A stretch of DNA of 64,000 nt, from contig JAOTOL010001646.1 of NCBI GenBank assembly GCA_034440575.1, forward strand, positions 3,193,501-3,257,500. Direction: 5' to 3'. The notes below the pieces were generated by a model. It had not been told where the DNA came from and made no database searches. It saw nothing but the letters and a program-made list of their open reading frames with translations. This document shows, piece by piece, positions 1 to 12,592 of the stretch. How positions within the stretch are numbered: the first letter of the stretch is position 1; each line of letters starts with the position of its first letter. This DNA comes from Imbricaverruca yamaguchii (taxonomy: Eukaryota > Arthropoda > Thecostraca > Neoverrucidae). The translations under genes and the position numbers were made by a program.

Positions 1-559
1 CACGCCGCTGACGTCTGACACAGTGTCCACACGACACCGACGTCTGACACAGTGTCCACACGACACCGACGTCTGACACAGTGTCCACACGACACCGACG
101 TCTGACACAGTGTCCACACGACACCGACGTCTGACACAGTGTCCACACGCCACCGACGTCTGACGTGGCGTCCACACACCACTGACGTCTGAGACAGTGT
201 CCACACGCCACTGACGTCTGACACAGTGTCCACACGCCACCGACGTCTGACACAGTGTCCACACGACACCGACGTCTGACACAGTGTCCACACGACACTG
301 ACGTCTGACACAGTGTCCACACGCCACCGACGTCTGACACAGTGTCCACACGACACCGACATCTGACACAGTGTCCACACGACACCGACGTCTGACACAG
401 TGTCCACACGACACCGACGTCTGACACAGTGTCCACACACCACTGACGTCTGACACAGTGTCCACACGCCACCGACGTCTGACACAGTGTCCACACGCCA
501 CCGACGTCTGACACAGTGTCCACACGACACCGACGTCTGACACAGTGTCCACACGCCGC
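1..559. repeat. 29-bp minisatellite, cut by window start
   Basis: About 19 head-to-tail units of 29 bp, core GACGTCTGACACAGTGTCC, with a few substitutions (for example GACGTGGCG near 163). The core is close to a palindrome. The array runs off the left edge of the window, so its full length is unknown. No gene is visible in it. Confidence 0.95.
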
Positions 560-3071
560 CGTCTAACCATATATCTACAATATGCGCCCATAACAAGTCT
601 TCTAAAGTGACAAAGTTCCGAATGTCGGCTAGGATAAAGCCCATCCTTGACGTAGTGTAACGTTCAAAACGTGGGCTTTTATATGGACCAATTTCTGGTT
701 CGACAAAGCTCTTCGTCGCTCACTTCGCGTCCCCCCGCCCGCAGATGGCCTAGCCGAATCCGCAATAGGGGATTGCTGCTCCCTCCCCACAATGTTCGCA
801 TTGTCCCTTCTGTTCTTAGTTATCAGGGTTTTGCGGGAAGATGAATAATGGACAAACGCGTGCTTTGGAAATAAAAACGAACGCATTATTGGCCACTTCT
901 TAGAGGTTATCGCTCAAGCCACTGGCCTGCAATTGTGGCCACGTGTCGGTCGTTACGTTCCGTGCACAATGCGAGAAAAGCAGGCTGAGCTCCACTTTCA
1001 GACGACCTCACGAGGCCATCACACGCGTTGCTGTTCATCGTTCATACCTATTCAAACTGCCTTCCCCGATGTAAAAACGAACACTCGTGCGGTTCGAATC
1101 TTGTATGTTAGCCACTATATCTCGATAGGCCTGAGGAAGGGCTGCATAAACGTAATATGTGGCGGAGAATATGTGTTGGGATGTGTTGGTGACATCCTGC
1201 TTGACTTTGACGTAGTCTAGTGAGAAATAAGAACTACATTTGCAGCATGGTATTGCTGATAATATGCATCAGTAATCGTGGCGTATGTAGTTGATTTACC
1301 ACGTGATTATAGGGTAGCGAAAGCTAGAACGGGTACTGCCGTTTGCCAGTGTTCACATCACAGGAAAGCACGGTCTAAAAGTAGAAATGGACGTGCATTG
1401 GGAGTGCATTCGCTTTTAGGTCGTGTGCGTAGCCCCATATGCTATAGAATAATATTGTGTAATATACTATATAACCATATAGTATATATAATATACTATC
1501 ATAGACTAATATGCCAAATGCGCTGCAATACAATATACCAAATAACACAGATAGCTGAAGCTTGTTGCTCAACTGCCTGAACGTTTTCCTTGATGGAAAA
1601 TAAAGTACGGTCGTCGGACAAAACGCCGCTTTTAGTGGTGTCCGCACAGAACCAGAGACAGAGCGTGCTTTGAGATAACGCGCGGATGCGATGTGTGCAC
1701 TGAGCACTGTCCGGTGTCCATGTGCGACCGGCCCGAGCGACGGCGGTGACCTCGACCGACATGATGCGACTGTTGGCTCGGCTGGTAACCTTGCCTCGGG
1801 CAGGCCGGTCGGAGCGGGCCGGCGGAAGGAGGCGCCACGCCGCCACACCGCTCGTGTTTGTCTTGTAGCCCGGCCAGCGGCCAGCGGCGCAAACCGCGGC
1901 CGCAACTGGGTCGCCGCTGGACTCACGGGACTCCTGGAATCCCGCACCGGCGGCACTGTCCTGACTCACTGGACTCCGGAGACTCACGGGCGCTCCCGGC
2001 CTCCGCGGACCGGCCCAAATCGCTGCATTCCAGGACCTCGCGAAAACACCCTGGCCCCCAGAACTGCCCTGATCTATTGCATTCCTGGAACTCACGGGAA
2101 TCCCGGATTCCCCGAACTGGCCCGACTAATTTCACTGTATCGAGTCACGGGCACTCCGTGGCCGCGGACTGGCCGAACTCACAGGGGCTGCCGCCATCAC
2201 ATGACTCACAAGTCTCGCGATGCTCACGCGACTCATGAGACTCGAGATTCTACACACTCCGAAAGTCGCAATATAATCTACATGGGTTGATGCACCATAA
2301 CCCCCCCCCCATAATAAAAACATAAAAATAATAATAATAATAATCACAATCTGAAAGTCGAGGATTTTATATCCATCATTTCTGAAGCAGCGGCTGGTGC
2401 AAGGCTTCTATATTCCAATGACAGCGAAAGGTGAACGGAAAATATTGGAAACATGAATTCGCACAGTTGATCACAAACATAACAATCAGACAACTCCTTT
2501 TAACAATATAAAGGAGACACAAAGTGTGGTAAGCATGCAGAGGAGCAGCCAAGGGGATCGCCCCCTTATCACCCAAGAATGCACTAGATGAAACGGGATA
2601 TTTTGAAATTTTCACCACGCAAGGCCAAAAATGTTCGCCAGGAGCTTTCTCTGCCTCCTCATATTTTTGGGGGATCGGACCCCCTTACGAAAATCTTGAT
2701 TGAGCCACTTAAAGTATAAAAATATGCTTTAATGCACGAAGAGAACTACTTCATCGTGCATTGAAGCAAATAACCGTGGCAATACTCACAAAAGTAGCAA
2801 GTAAAGCGTTTCAGTGTATTCTACATTCAGTACAGTTTTGGGTATTACGGTTCTCAAAGTCGGCGGGATGTCGAATAAGTTCTATAGACGTAACCGATGG
2901 TAAGTATTTCTTCTGGCGGTAGATTTGAACTTGTGTGGTTGCGGTAGACGACTTCTGAATTCCCTAAAAGTGCAGTGTTCTAGTGTTCTGAGCTCTCGAG
3001 ACAGCAGTGGGTGATCGCGTTCCACTGAATCGAGAGACAGAAGAGAATGGACATAACCCGCGAACTCCGAA
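560..3071. other. No gene recognised; decayed repeats
   Basis: I see no coding exon here. The stretch includes a short AT-rich palindromic patch near 1455-1495, a degenerate GC-rich repeat at about 1900-2250 with recurring ACTCACGGG-type words, a run of C at 2301-2310 and an AAT run at 2325-2343. Open frames across it lack any recognisable motif. Confidence 0.5.
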
Positions 3072-3143
3072 GCGAAACAGTGTGGGCGGCGCCATTAGTC
3101 GTGAATGTGCATAAAGTGTGTCGTGAACCACCCAATAAACAAA
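3072..3143 (+). mobile_element. 5'-truncated SINE copy (tail only)
   Basis: Matches the 3' part of the complete SINE at 14430-14605, from GCGAAACAGTGTGGGCGGCG through GTGAATGTGCATAAAGTG to the AATAAACAA end, with a few changes. The tRNA-like head is missing. A minisatellite starts about 17 bp after its 3' end. Confidence 0.85.
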
Positions 3144-3159
3144 CTCCTGGAAACAACCG

Positions 3160-3530
3160 AGAGCGGACAGGTCCCCTGTACTCCCGACTCCCGGACAGCC
3201 GAGTGTGGGCGGTACCCCTGTACTCTGGACTCCCGAGACAGCTGGGGGTGGCCAGGTCCTCTGTACTCCCGACTCCCGGACGGCCGGGGGTGGACAGGTC
3301 CCCTGTACTCCCGACTCCCGGACGGCCGGGGGTGGACAGGTCCCCTGTACTCCCGACTCCCGGACGGCCGGGGGTGGACAGGTCCCCTGTACTCCCGACT
3401 CCCGGACGGCCGGGGGTGGACAGGTCCCCTGTACTCCCGACTCCCGGACGGCGGGGGTGGACAGGTCCCTGTACTCCCGCTCGGACGGCCGGGTGGACGG
3501 TCCCTTCTCCCGCTCCCGGCCGGTGTGGGG
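3160..3530. repeat. 42-bp minisatellite
   Basis: About nine units, core CCTGTACTCCCGACTCCCGG followed by ACGGCCGGGGGTGGACAGGT. The last units (3460-3530) lose single bases. The same family, with a 43-bp unit, forms the array at 4215-4800. Confidence 0.93.
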
Positions 3531-4214
3531 GTGAGTTGAACGATTTTTACATCGGCTCTTTACGGCGGCAAGCGGCTCTTTACGGAGAATAGACCTGCAG
3601 GGAAGAAAGCAGAAAATAAGAAGAGAAGGTTCTCTGTATCTTCCGATTCGTCGGAAGACTACCTTCTGCCTGGTCTGCACGGAATCATTCTCGAACACAA
3701 GTACTTGAAGGACACGTGTCAGATTTCGCCATCCTAACCGTAATAATAGCTGATATGGTGGGCGTGGGGGGGGCGATTTAACTTCCATTCTGCTCGTTCT
3801 GCTTGTTCTGCTCAGACACCCCTCCATGTCGCATGTTAAGATATTGTCATCAGAAGACAGAAATTTGAAAATTGCATACGCGCCAATTAACGTCAAAGTA
3901 GTAAACGTCCTCAGACTTAATAAAATAGGAAAACAAAACACATAAAATGTCAATATTCGTCCATAGGAATAACCCGTGACAACTAACCCAGGGGTGAGTG
4001 ACAACTTACCCAGACACGGGGCACATTGCCATACTTTTCTTTGGTCTCTGCTCGTTTATAGCAAAGCCAAAATGCAGCGTAGAGCAATACAAATTTTTAT
4101 CCGCACAGACAAATCTCCAACTTTTTGTGCCATATTTAGAGAAATCAAATTGGGTGAGACATTTAGGCGTAAGAAATTGACAAATGAAAACAGACAATAT
4201 GCCCCGGTCTCCCT
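3531..4214. other. No gene recognised between related arrays
   Basis: Mixed-composition DNA separating two arrays of the same minisatellite family. I see no exon, RNA gene or transposon end. Confidence 0.5.
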
Positions 4215-4800
4215 ACTCACGACTCCCGAGACAGCCGAGTGTGGACCCCGACTCCCAAGACAGCCGGTGGTGGACAGGTCCCCTGTACTCCCGACTCCCA
4301 AGACAGCCGGTGGTGGACAGGTCCCCTGTACTCCCGACTCCCAAGACAGCCGGTGGTGGACAGGTCCCCTGTACTCCCGACTCCCACGACAGCCGGTGGT
4401 GGACAGGTCCCCTGTACCCCGACCGCCCGCCTGTACTCCCGACTCCCAAGACAGCCGGTGGTGGACAGGTCCCCTGTACTCCCACTCCCCCGGCCGGGGG
4501 GGGGGTCCCCTGTACTCCCGACTCCCAAGACAGCCGGTGGTGGACGGGTCCCCTGTACTCCCGACTCCCAAGACAGCCGAGGATGGACGAGTCCCCTGTA
4601 CTCCCGACGCCCGGGCAGCCGAGTGTGGACGGTTCCCCGGTACTCCCGACTCCCGAGACAGCCGAGTGTGGACGGGTCCCCTGTACTCCCGACTCCCAAG
4701 ACAGCCGAGGATGAACAGGTCCCCTGCATTCCCGACTCCCGAGACAGCCGAGAGTGGACAGGTCCCCTGTACTCCCGACTCCCAAGACAGCCCTGTGCTC
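4215..4800. repeat. 43-bp minisatellite, related to the 3160-3530 array
   Basis: About 13 units, core CCTGTACTCCCGACTCCCAA followed by GACAGCCGGTGGTGGACAGG, with internal truncations near 4420 and 4485. The unit differs from the neighbouring 42-bp array mainly in AAGACAGCCGG against GGACGGCCGGG. The last units diverge towards a GC-rich segment at 4845. Confidence 0.93.
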
Positions 4801-4844
4801 CCAGCTCTGAGACGGCTAAGACTGGACACGACCCGTGCCGACCC

Positions 4845-5160
4845 TGGCGGTCGCCACGGCCCAGCTCGGCCCGGTGACCGACATGCGACGCGACCTACGG
4901 CAGCTCCACCACCGCCTGCCGACGCGCCAAGGTCGCGCGCGACGCCCTGCCGGAACCGACGCGCACCCGTCGGAAACTGCGCCGCGCGCCGGTCGCCAAT
5001 CGACGTGCCGTACGGCGGTACGTCAGGCGCGCCTCGATCGGTCGCGTGGTGCACGTCGTCACCAGCACCGACGGACCGCGGCTGCACAAACAGCCGTGAT
5101 GGCTGTGCGATGGCAGCGCGCCACTGCTCGCCCACTACGCGGCCGACGGTGGCGCCGCTG
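4845..5160. other. GC-rich segment between arrays; possible exon
   Basis: A unique GC-rich block sits between the arrays at 4215-4800 and 5161-5335, the same setting as the sphingomyelinase exons. On the plus strand one frame reads a coding-like stretch containing VTDMRRDLRQLHHRLPTRQ, and another reads RRYVRRASIGRVVHVVTSTD. I do not recognise a family and cannot fix splice sites. It may simply be CpG-rich non-coding DNA. Confidence 0.2.
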
Positions 5161-5335
5161 ACGTCGCACGTGTCGCCCGCCACCCGCGGCCGCTGCACGG
5201 TGCACACGGCACGTGCTGCCGCCCGCACGTGCTGACGCCCGCACGTGTCGCCCGCCACCCGCGGCCGCTGCACGGTGCATACGGCACGTGCTGTCGCCCG
5301 CACGTGCTGACGCCCGCACGTGCTGACGCCACGTC
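5161..5335. repeat. Short GC-rich tandem repeat, unit about 76 bp
   Basis: About two units containing CGCCACCCGCGGCCGCTGCA and smaller inner repeats of CGCACGTGCTGACGCC. CACGTG recurs many times. Confidence 0.8.
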
Positions 5336-5444
5336 AGACGCAGCACGACGTCGTCCATCCACAGTTGTGTCCTCACACTTCACGTCACGTTCTTACACTT
5401 CTTACACCTTACACCTTACACTTCTTACACCTCTACTTAGTGAC

Positions 5445-6365
5445 GTCACAGGTGGCCAGCCGTGCCATCACCCCGGCTTAGTGATGACACGGGTGTACAG
5501 CCGTGCCATCACACTTCATCTAGTAACACCACGCGTGTACAGCCGTGCCATCACACTTCACCTAGTAACACCACGGGTGTACAGCCGTGCCACATAACAC
5601 CACGGGTGTACAGCCGTGCCATCACACTTCACCTAGTAACACCACGGGTGTACAGCCGTGCCATCACACTTCACCTAGTAACACCACGGGTGTACAGCCG
5701 TGCCATCACACTTCACCTAGTAACACCACGCGTGTACAGCCGTACCATCACACTTCACCTAGTAATACCACGGGTGTACAGCCGTGCCATCACACTTCAC
5801 CTAGTAACACCACGGGTGTACAGCCGTGCCATCACACTTCACCTAGTAACACCACGCGTGTACAGACCATCACACTTCACCTAGTAATACCACGGGTGTA
5901 CAGCCGTGCCATCACACTTCACCTAGTAACACCACGGGTGTACAGCCGTGCCATCACACTTCACCTAGTAACACCACGCGTGTACAGCCGTACCATCACA
6001 CTTCACCTAGTAATACCACGGGTGTACAGCCGTGCCATCACACTTCACCTAGTAACACCACGGGTGTACAGCCGTGCCATCACACTTCACCTAGTAACAC
6101 CACGGTGTACAGCCGTACCATCACTACCTGTAAACCACGTTAAGCACACTTCACCTAGTAACACCACGGGTGTACAGCCGTGCCATCACACTTCACCTAG
6201 TAACACCACGGGTGTACAGCCGTACCATCACACTTCACCTAGTAACACCACGGGTGTACAGCCGTGCCATCACACTTCACCTAGTAACACCACGGGTGTA
6301 CAGCCGTGCCATCACACTTCACCTAGTAACACCACGGGTGTACAGCCGTGCCAACACCCCTATGT
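5445..6365. repeat. 42-bp minisatellite
   Basis: About 21 units, core CATCACACTTCACCTAGTAA then CACCACGGGTGTACAGCCGT. Units vary between GGGTGTAC and GCGTGTAC and between CCGTGCC and CCGTACC, with some partial units (for example near 5590 and 6110). The unit length is a multiple of three, so long open frames run through it; these are not genes. Confidence 0.95.
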
Positions 6366-9300
6366 AGTGACGTCACGGGTAGCCAGCTATGGGAATGGAC
6401 TCGTCATCGACGGCTCGCTCGGTCAGCTCCTTCTAGGGTGCTGACCTCTGTATGGGCCACCGGCCGTCGGACTGGTACCTGGAGCTGGAGGCCAGGTGAG
6501 CCGGCAGCTCCGACAGATTAGAAGTCGGGTGGTCTGACCTCTGCATGGCGATCAAGAACGGTCTGATCATTTGTCTAGGGGTCAAGTGTGGTCTGACCTG
6601 TCTGGGGACCAGGCGCGGTTTTCCTCTATCTATGGTTCAGGTTTCGTCTGACCTCTATATTCTGGTTCACATGTCGTCTGGGCTCTCTTTGTGATCCAGG
6701 TGTTGTCTGACCTTTTTTGTTGTCCAGGTTTCGCCTAACCTCTGGGGAACATGTGCGGTTTGGCCCAGAGTATGAAAAACAGACCGTTCCTGAATTGTTC
6801 GCATCCAGAATACTATCCTCTCCATAAAATTAACCTCTCATTCATCTCATTTGGAAGCTGAATAGTACTGTTGGACAAGCACTGATCTGTGATAAAGAGC
6901 CTAAGGCTCACTAGGAATTGTAAGCTGATATTCTGAGTTGGCAAGTATTGAAGAAAACATCCTTCGATTTGCCAAACATTTTTCTCCACATTGAGAAATT
7001 TAGGAGAAAAAACCAATCCTGCTTGTGCCTGGTCCGAGCGGGGTAGGAGTCCTACCTGGAGACCGGTTTGACATATCTTTATAAAACGATTGCGCGATCG
7101 GCCACCGTTAGTAGCCAGGGGGTGGTTTGATCTAATGATCTGTCTAGACCTGCGCAGACATCAGTCATCTGCGGCCGGAACAGAAGATGTCATGCCGGGC
7201 AATGGTGAGGGGCTCGTTCCTTACCCTTTCCCAGCACATCCGTTGTTAATGAAGCAGAAAGTGCGAGTAGGCCTACCAATCAACCCATATAGTGTTTGGT
7301 ATCGATTGATGCACTCGCACCTTGTTTTGCATGCCTTCTGGAACGTAATTTACTTGTTCGCAAGGTATGATGCCTCTGAGTTCGTGAATAATTTATTTGC
7401 GATTTCTAAAAGGTTAAGGTTAGGCATTAAAAATACACGAATTTATAGTTGATTAATTATAGCCGTCCTCCAATCAGTTCCAACGCACCCACAGCCAGCG
7501 TTTTTCCTCCTCGCTGTAAGTGCCTCCAATCCCAGCTGGATTCCAGGAGTGCCTGGGGAAAGCGTCTGGAAACTTCACTGTGGCGTCGGCGTGCTCACTG
7601 TTGTGGTTCAATAGCACTAGTTGGCTGGTGCTGGTCATCAGCTGGCGCGTCGTTTGTACGCAGCTGACGCGGAGGTTCCACACCCACGACCTTGCGCCGG
7701 CCTATAACGGGCAATGTCTTCTCTACCGCCAACGCGATGGAAGACCGGGATTCCATGTGTCATTCTGCGGTTGGGAAGTGCAAATGCTGTGCCATCAATC
7801 CCGCGAAATGGCCAAGATGCCAATCGCAACTGGACGGTTGACGGAGGCTGCGCGCGTAATCCGCGGGCGGCGGCAGGTTTTCCTACTTGTTCTGCCATGT
7901 GTGGGCGGTGGCCAGGAGGCATGGCAGGATTTGGACTTAGGTGGTTGCGTGACGTCATTGGCGTTGGCGCAGCTCTGGACGGGGCTGCCCATTGGCAGTT
8001 GACTTAGTGGTGACGCCACTCAAATCCCCAGTGACGTCACTGTCGGTGGAGCTTGCTGGGACTGGCGATCAGAACAAAAAAGGCGAGGTGTGGACCTTGT
8101 GTAGCAATATCGACCGTGCGCCAGGGATACCAGGCCTATATCTAGGCTTCGACATGCATGCTACTGGAAATACCCTAATGGATTTGTGTGAATATTTTAC
8201 TGCAGTATCCGGAAAGGTGCGGCTCTATACGCAACAATGTTCTCCTGGATTTCCACGCAGATTAGCATTAAACGACCTGTTCAGGAATGCAGTGAGACAA
8301 ATACCTTCACTTTGTGGTAATCCCGCCACACCTGCAGAACATTATGACTGTAACATTCCAAGCACCATTGATCTCAATCTATAGACATACACGAAGTCGA
8401 GTAACCGTACGCAATAAGCAAAACAATCGCGAGAAAAGCAATCAGATTGATCCGGGTAGGATTGTTCGTGCCACACACGTATTTCAGTCGGATGCCAAAT
8501 AGCGTTAACACATCGGTGGGTGCTGAAGGGGCTATGCGATGATCTGGCCTCTCGCAGCTCGCTGGAGCGGACCTGATCTGAGTGTCGGCCAGATACACTC
8601 TTTGTCGGTACTCGACCCGCTAATGTGTGATCCAGTACTGGACGTGGAACATGGACACAACGCCTATAAAAATTGGAGGCGCGGGTCCCGCTTAGGTGCA
8701 TTCTCCATAACTACAAAGCAAAAGTGAATTGAATGCGTGCTACATACAAGTGGAATATCGATGAGGGTGGGAATAGCTCCGTGCAACCGGGGATTTTACG
8801 CACGTTAAGTGCGATGCACTTTGTGTTGGCACTCGAGCATCCATGGAGGGCATCTTTTTTTAGTCAGATAGACACCCAGAGGTCGTAACTCCTGGCAACC
8901 TAGCTACGACGTTGGTGACAGAAGCTGCTCTCCAGGAAGATCGGTTGGAGACAAAATGAGCAAACGCTCTTTTCATATAATCGCATCATCATGGCTGACA
9001 CGATTCTACTTTCATGGTTTATGTGTAAGAAGCAGTAATTGCTGGCCTGTCATTATTTTTATGGTTCATATTTTAATTAACCTAAGATATGCTTGGACAT
9101 GCTAGTAACGTCTATGATAAGTCTCAACGGCTGGTGGTGTAGGTCTAAGCTTAGGCGTGTCTCCCGCCAAGTTCATACCTTGGCGATTATCGTCGGTTTG
9201 GAGACACTCTCCGGAGACACATGCTTTGACAAGGACTCTCCAAAGCCAGGTTGCCAACCGAATGCTTCTGATGAGCCGAGCACCGCGAGTATAGCCAAAA

Positions 9301-9953
9301 GGTGGGTTGTGTGCACTGTACCTTGGCGGAATGGATAATAATATAAAAGTTTCGAAATAAATTCTTATTTCGCAATCGAGGGAGCTACTACTTTGTAAAT
9401 CACCGAACGGTATCTTACGATTTGACGGCATGTCCAGGCGTTCGCTTCTTGGTCGTTATATTGATTTTTCATCTTCCATCAATTTTCAATCTTTCGTGAT
9501 GGTTTGCCAATTCACAAGAAATAGAAATTCATCTCTGGCGGCTTGGCGTGATCTCTCTTGACCATATATTTGGCATTTGGACCATCGATATTGAGCGAAC
9601 AAGCTTGTTAAACTGTGTGTGTGGGCGTTGGGGGGGGGGGCGACTCTGGTAGTTGTTTGATGCACATTTTAAACCTGTGCGATCAGTATGACGTGGGCTG
9701 TGAACATTCAAGCATTGCGAACATCTCCCGGCGTCCAATGTCTATAGCGTCACCTGTCACATCACAGGTCAGGTACTTGGACATTGGGTACCATAAGGCG
9801 AGAATGACCAGCGTCATTCGTTGGAGCTGACATTTTCTGGTCCATCGACTCGTGTCTGAGAGGTGCAGGGTTCTGTTTGTTCAGGGTTGCCACAGTACTG
9901 TGGTGGCAACCTATCTGGAAACATTTACCAATCAGTAACTGACTTTTTCAGAC
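6366..9953. other. No gene recognised
   Basis: About 3.6 kb with no coding exon, RNA gene or clear transposon end that I can support. Around 6500-6760 there is a decayed repeat with recurring GGTCTGACCTCT-type words. A near-palindrome (GGTTGCCAC then GTGGCAACC) lies near 9890. A G run occurs at about 9631-9640. Confidence 0.5.
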
Positions 9954-10862
9954 GTGGGTCTGTCTGCTCTTTCAATGTGGAAGTTTACCCGAAGTGGGTG
10001 CATTACCTTTGATCATCTTCTCTTCAGGGAGTCGAGCAATGGGGATGCCCCGTCGGAGCTGAGCCCGTTGAGAACAATGAGGCACCTGGACGCCTACCGA
10101 GGACGCACAGGGATTCTCACTGATGGCTCCAAGAGCACCACAGCAGCAAGTTGTGCTTTTGTGTCCGGTACCGACGTACGTTCCTTTAGTTTACCCGTCT
10201 ACGTCTCAGTGTATAGCTCGGAACTAATCGCGATCATAAAGGAACTGTCATTCACAAAAATGTCACAATACACCCTATATGTAATCTTATCTGATTCACG
10301 CAGCAGTCGTTTGGCGCTGACCGAATTTTATCCCTCCGACCTACTACTTGACATTCTCATGCGCCTTATTACATTAGAACGGGAGGGGAGAGATGTACGG
10401 CTGTGCTGGGGGAGAGATGTACGGTTGTGCTGGGGGAGAGATGTACGGCTGTGCTGGGGGGAGAGTACGAAAAGAGATGACGGCTGTGCTGGGGAGAGAT
10501 GTACGGCTGTGCTGGGGAGAGATGTACGGCTGTGCTGGGGGAGAGATGTACGGCTGTGCTGGGGGAGAGATGTACGGCTGTGCTGGGGGAGAGATGTACG
10601 GCTGTGCTGGGGGAGAGATGTACGGCTGTGCTGGGGGAGAGATGTACGGCTGTGCTGGGGGAGAGATGTACGGCTGTGCTGGGGGAGAGATGTACGGTTG
10701 TGCTGGGGGAGAGATGTACGGCTGTGCTGGGGGAGAGATGTACGGTTGTGCTGGGGGAGAGATGTACGGCTGTGCTGGGGGAGAGATGTACGGTTGTGCT
10801 GGGTACCGAGCCACATTGAGCCGTGCGGCAGCGAGCGTGGGGACTCTGCGGAGAAGTGGTGA
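9954..10862 (+). pseudogene. Retrotransposon RNase H domain, interrupted by array
   Basis: The open frame encodes the RNase H domain found after the reverse transcriptase in I-clade and related non-LTR retrotransposons. In order it has the first Asp in LTDGSKS, the Glu in YSSELIAIIKEL, the second Asp in LSDSRSSRLAL, the CWVPSH motif, and a final Asp in SERGDSAEKW where families usually have a GNE-x-AD motif. The four catalytic acids therefore still exist. Just before WVPSH the frame has swollen by about 400 bp of a 24-bp tandem repeat encoding RDVRLCWG many times, which should disrupt the fold. No reverse transcriptase is readable upstream, and the next part of the element (10943-11366) is in another frame. 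I call it a dead fragment. The preceding residues resemble the linker between reverse transcriptase and RNase H. Confidence 0.82.
10388..10805. repeat. 24-bp minisatellite inside RNase H
   Basis: About 17 units, core GAGAGATGTACGGCTGTGCT followed by GGGG. The unit is eight codons long, so the RNase H frame stays open across most of it (RDVRLCWG repeated). One irregular stretch at about 10458-10490 loses the register. The unit matches the host sequence just before VPSH, so the array arose by duplication of that coding segment. Confidence 0.95.
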
Positions 10863-10942
10863 GCGCGAAACCAACGCCCGCGTATTTTCCTGCTTCCTGC
10901 CAGGGATTACTTCTCCAGGATCTCTAGTTTTATCCTTGATAA

Positions 10943-11366
10943 GTGGAAAAAGCCTGGGTTAGAGGAGCCAACAATAAACTGAATGCAATCAAATCACACC
11001 TGGTACATTGGGCGTCGTGCCTGCGTGGGTCCAGACCAGAGGAAGCTACCTTTTGTAGGATGCGAATCGGACACACCTACGCCACCCATCGCTACCTCCT
11101 CTGTGGGGAGGAAAGGCCACGATGTCCCCGCTGTTCAGAAACTCTGACGATGCGCCACGCACTACTCACGTGCCAACACTTTGCACTGGAGCGCAGATTG
11201 TTTTACGGAAGAAACTTGTCTGACATATGAAGATAATCTATGGGATAAATCAAAACTAGTACATTCGGGGAACTTGTTCCGTTGCCTACCAGCGATTGGA
11301 TTCATGGCTAGACACACCAAGGCTCGTATTATCTGGATCGAGTTCGTATTATCTGGGAATCATTAG
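10943..11366 (+). pseudogene. Non-LTR retrotransposon C-terminal tail
   Basis: Continues the element at 9954-10862 in a different frame. It encodes a tail typical of I-clade-like retrotransposons: a KLNAIKSHLVHW segment, then RMRIGHTYATHRYLLCGEE, then a Cys/His cluster (PRCPRCSETLTMRHALLTCQ), ending near RNLSDI. After the stop, another frame reads LVHSGNLFRCLPAIGF, like the last conserved block of such proteins. Frameshifts and stops show it is decayed. Confidence 0.8.
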
Positions 11367-11712
11367 AATAATGGTGTGGGCGCGCATGATGCAAACTGGT
11401 CGAAGCGCCCTGAAGCCCAACTAACTAACTAACATAGATGCTCCAAATATCCAACTGGAACATCGAGGGAAACGGCCAGCTCACGCCTGTTTCCGTCACA
11501 GCTGTCAGCTGCTTGACATGATGATGCCAATTCGGTAGCGTCGTGACACTGACAGTCACGGCATGCCACAAAATCGCGTGACGATGACCACCGCAGTACG
11601 TGACAGCACGTGCACCAGTAGCAGCCTTTCTCCGTAGTGGCGTCCGGTGCTCACAGGCCACCTTCACTGCTGCCATGCCTTGGGTTATTCACGGAGAGCT
11701 TCGCCAGCGTCG

Positions 11713-11714
<2 letters not shown>

Positions 11715-11783
<69 letters not shown>
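11715..11783. repeat. CT dinucleotide microsatellite
   Basis: An uninterrupted CT run of about 69 bp, directly before the 29-bp array that starts at about 11790. Confidence 0.98.
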
Positions 11784-11786
<3 letters not shown>

Positions 11787-11789
11787 AAC

Positions 11790-12592
11790 TGATCGTGGTA
11801 ATTCACAGCAGTGGCAGATGGCTGTCCTTCACCACAGCAGTGGCAGGTAGCTGTTCTTCACCACAGCAATGGCAGGTAGCTGCCCTTCACCACAGCAGTG
11901 GCAGGTAGCTGTCCTTCACCACAGCAGTGGCAGATAGCTGTCCTTCACCACAGCAGTGGCAGGTAGCTGTCCTTCACCACAGCTGTCCTCCACCACAGCA
12001 GTGGCAGATAGCTGTCCTTCACCACAGCAGTGGCAGGTAGCTGTCCTTCACCACAGCAGTGGCAGGTAGCTGTCCTTCACCACAGCAGTGGCAGGTAGCT
12101 GTCCTTCACCACAGCAGTGCCAGGTAGCTGCCCTTCACCACAGCAGTGGCAGGTAGCTGTTCTTCACCACAGCAGTGCCAGGTAGCTGCCCTTCACCACA
12201 GCAGTGGCAGGTAGCTGTTCTTCACCACAGCAGTGGCAGGTAGTTGTCCTCCACCACAGCAGTGGCAGGTAGCTGTTCTTCACCACAGCTTTCCTTCACC
12301 ACAGCAGTGGCAGATGGCTGTCCTCCACCACAGCAGTGGCAGGTAGCTGTTCTTCACCACAGCAATGGCAGGTAGCTGCCCTTCACCACAGCAGTGGCAG
12401 GTAGCTGTCCTTCACCACAGCAGTGCCAGGTAGCTGCCCTTCACCACAGCAGTGGCAGGTAGCTGTCCTTCACCACAGCAATGGCAGGTAGCTGTTCTTC
12501 ACCACAGCAATGGCAGGTAGCTGCCCTTCACCACAGCAGTGGCAGGTTGCTATCCTTCACAGCAGTGGCAGGTAGCCATTGCTGTGGTGAAG
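11790..12592. repeat. 29-bp minisatellite with inverted last unit
   Basis: About 27 units, core CCTTCACCACAGCAGTGGCA followed by GGTAGCTGT, with some shortened units. At 12576-12592 the sequence CATTGCTGTGGTGAAGG is the reverse complement of a unit, so the array ends with a flipped partial copy. Confidence 0.93.

Noticed and set aside
1..559. CRISPR array
   Set aside because: Direct tandem units without unique spacers, in a genome with spliced introns and animal-type transposons.
5462..6444. Repeat-protein frames in the 42-bp array
   Set aside because: Open only because 42 is divisible by three; no start context, no domain, equal openness in another frame.
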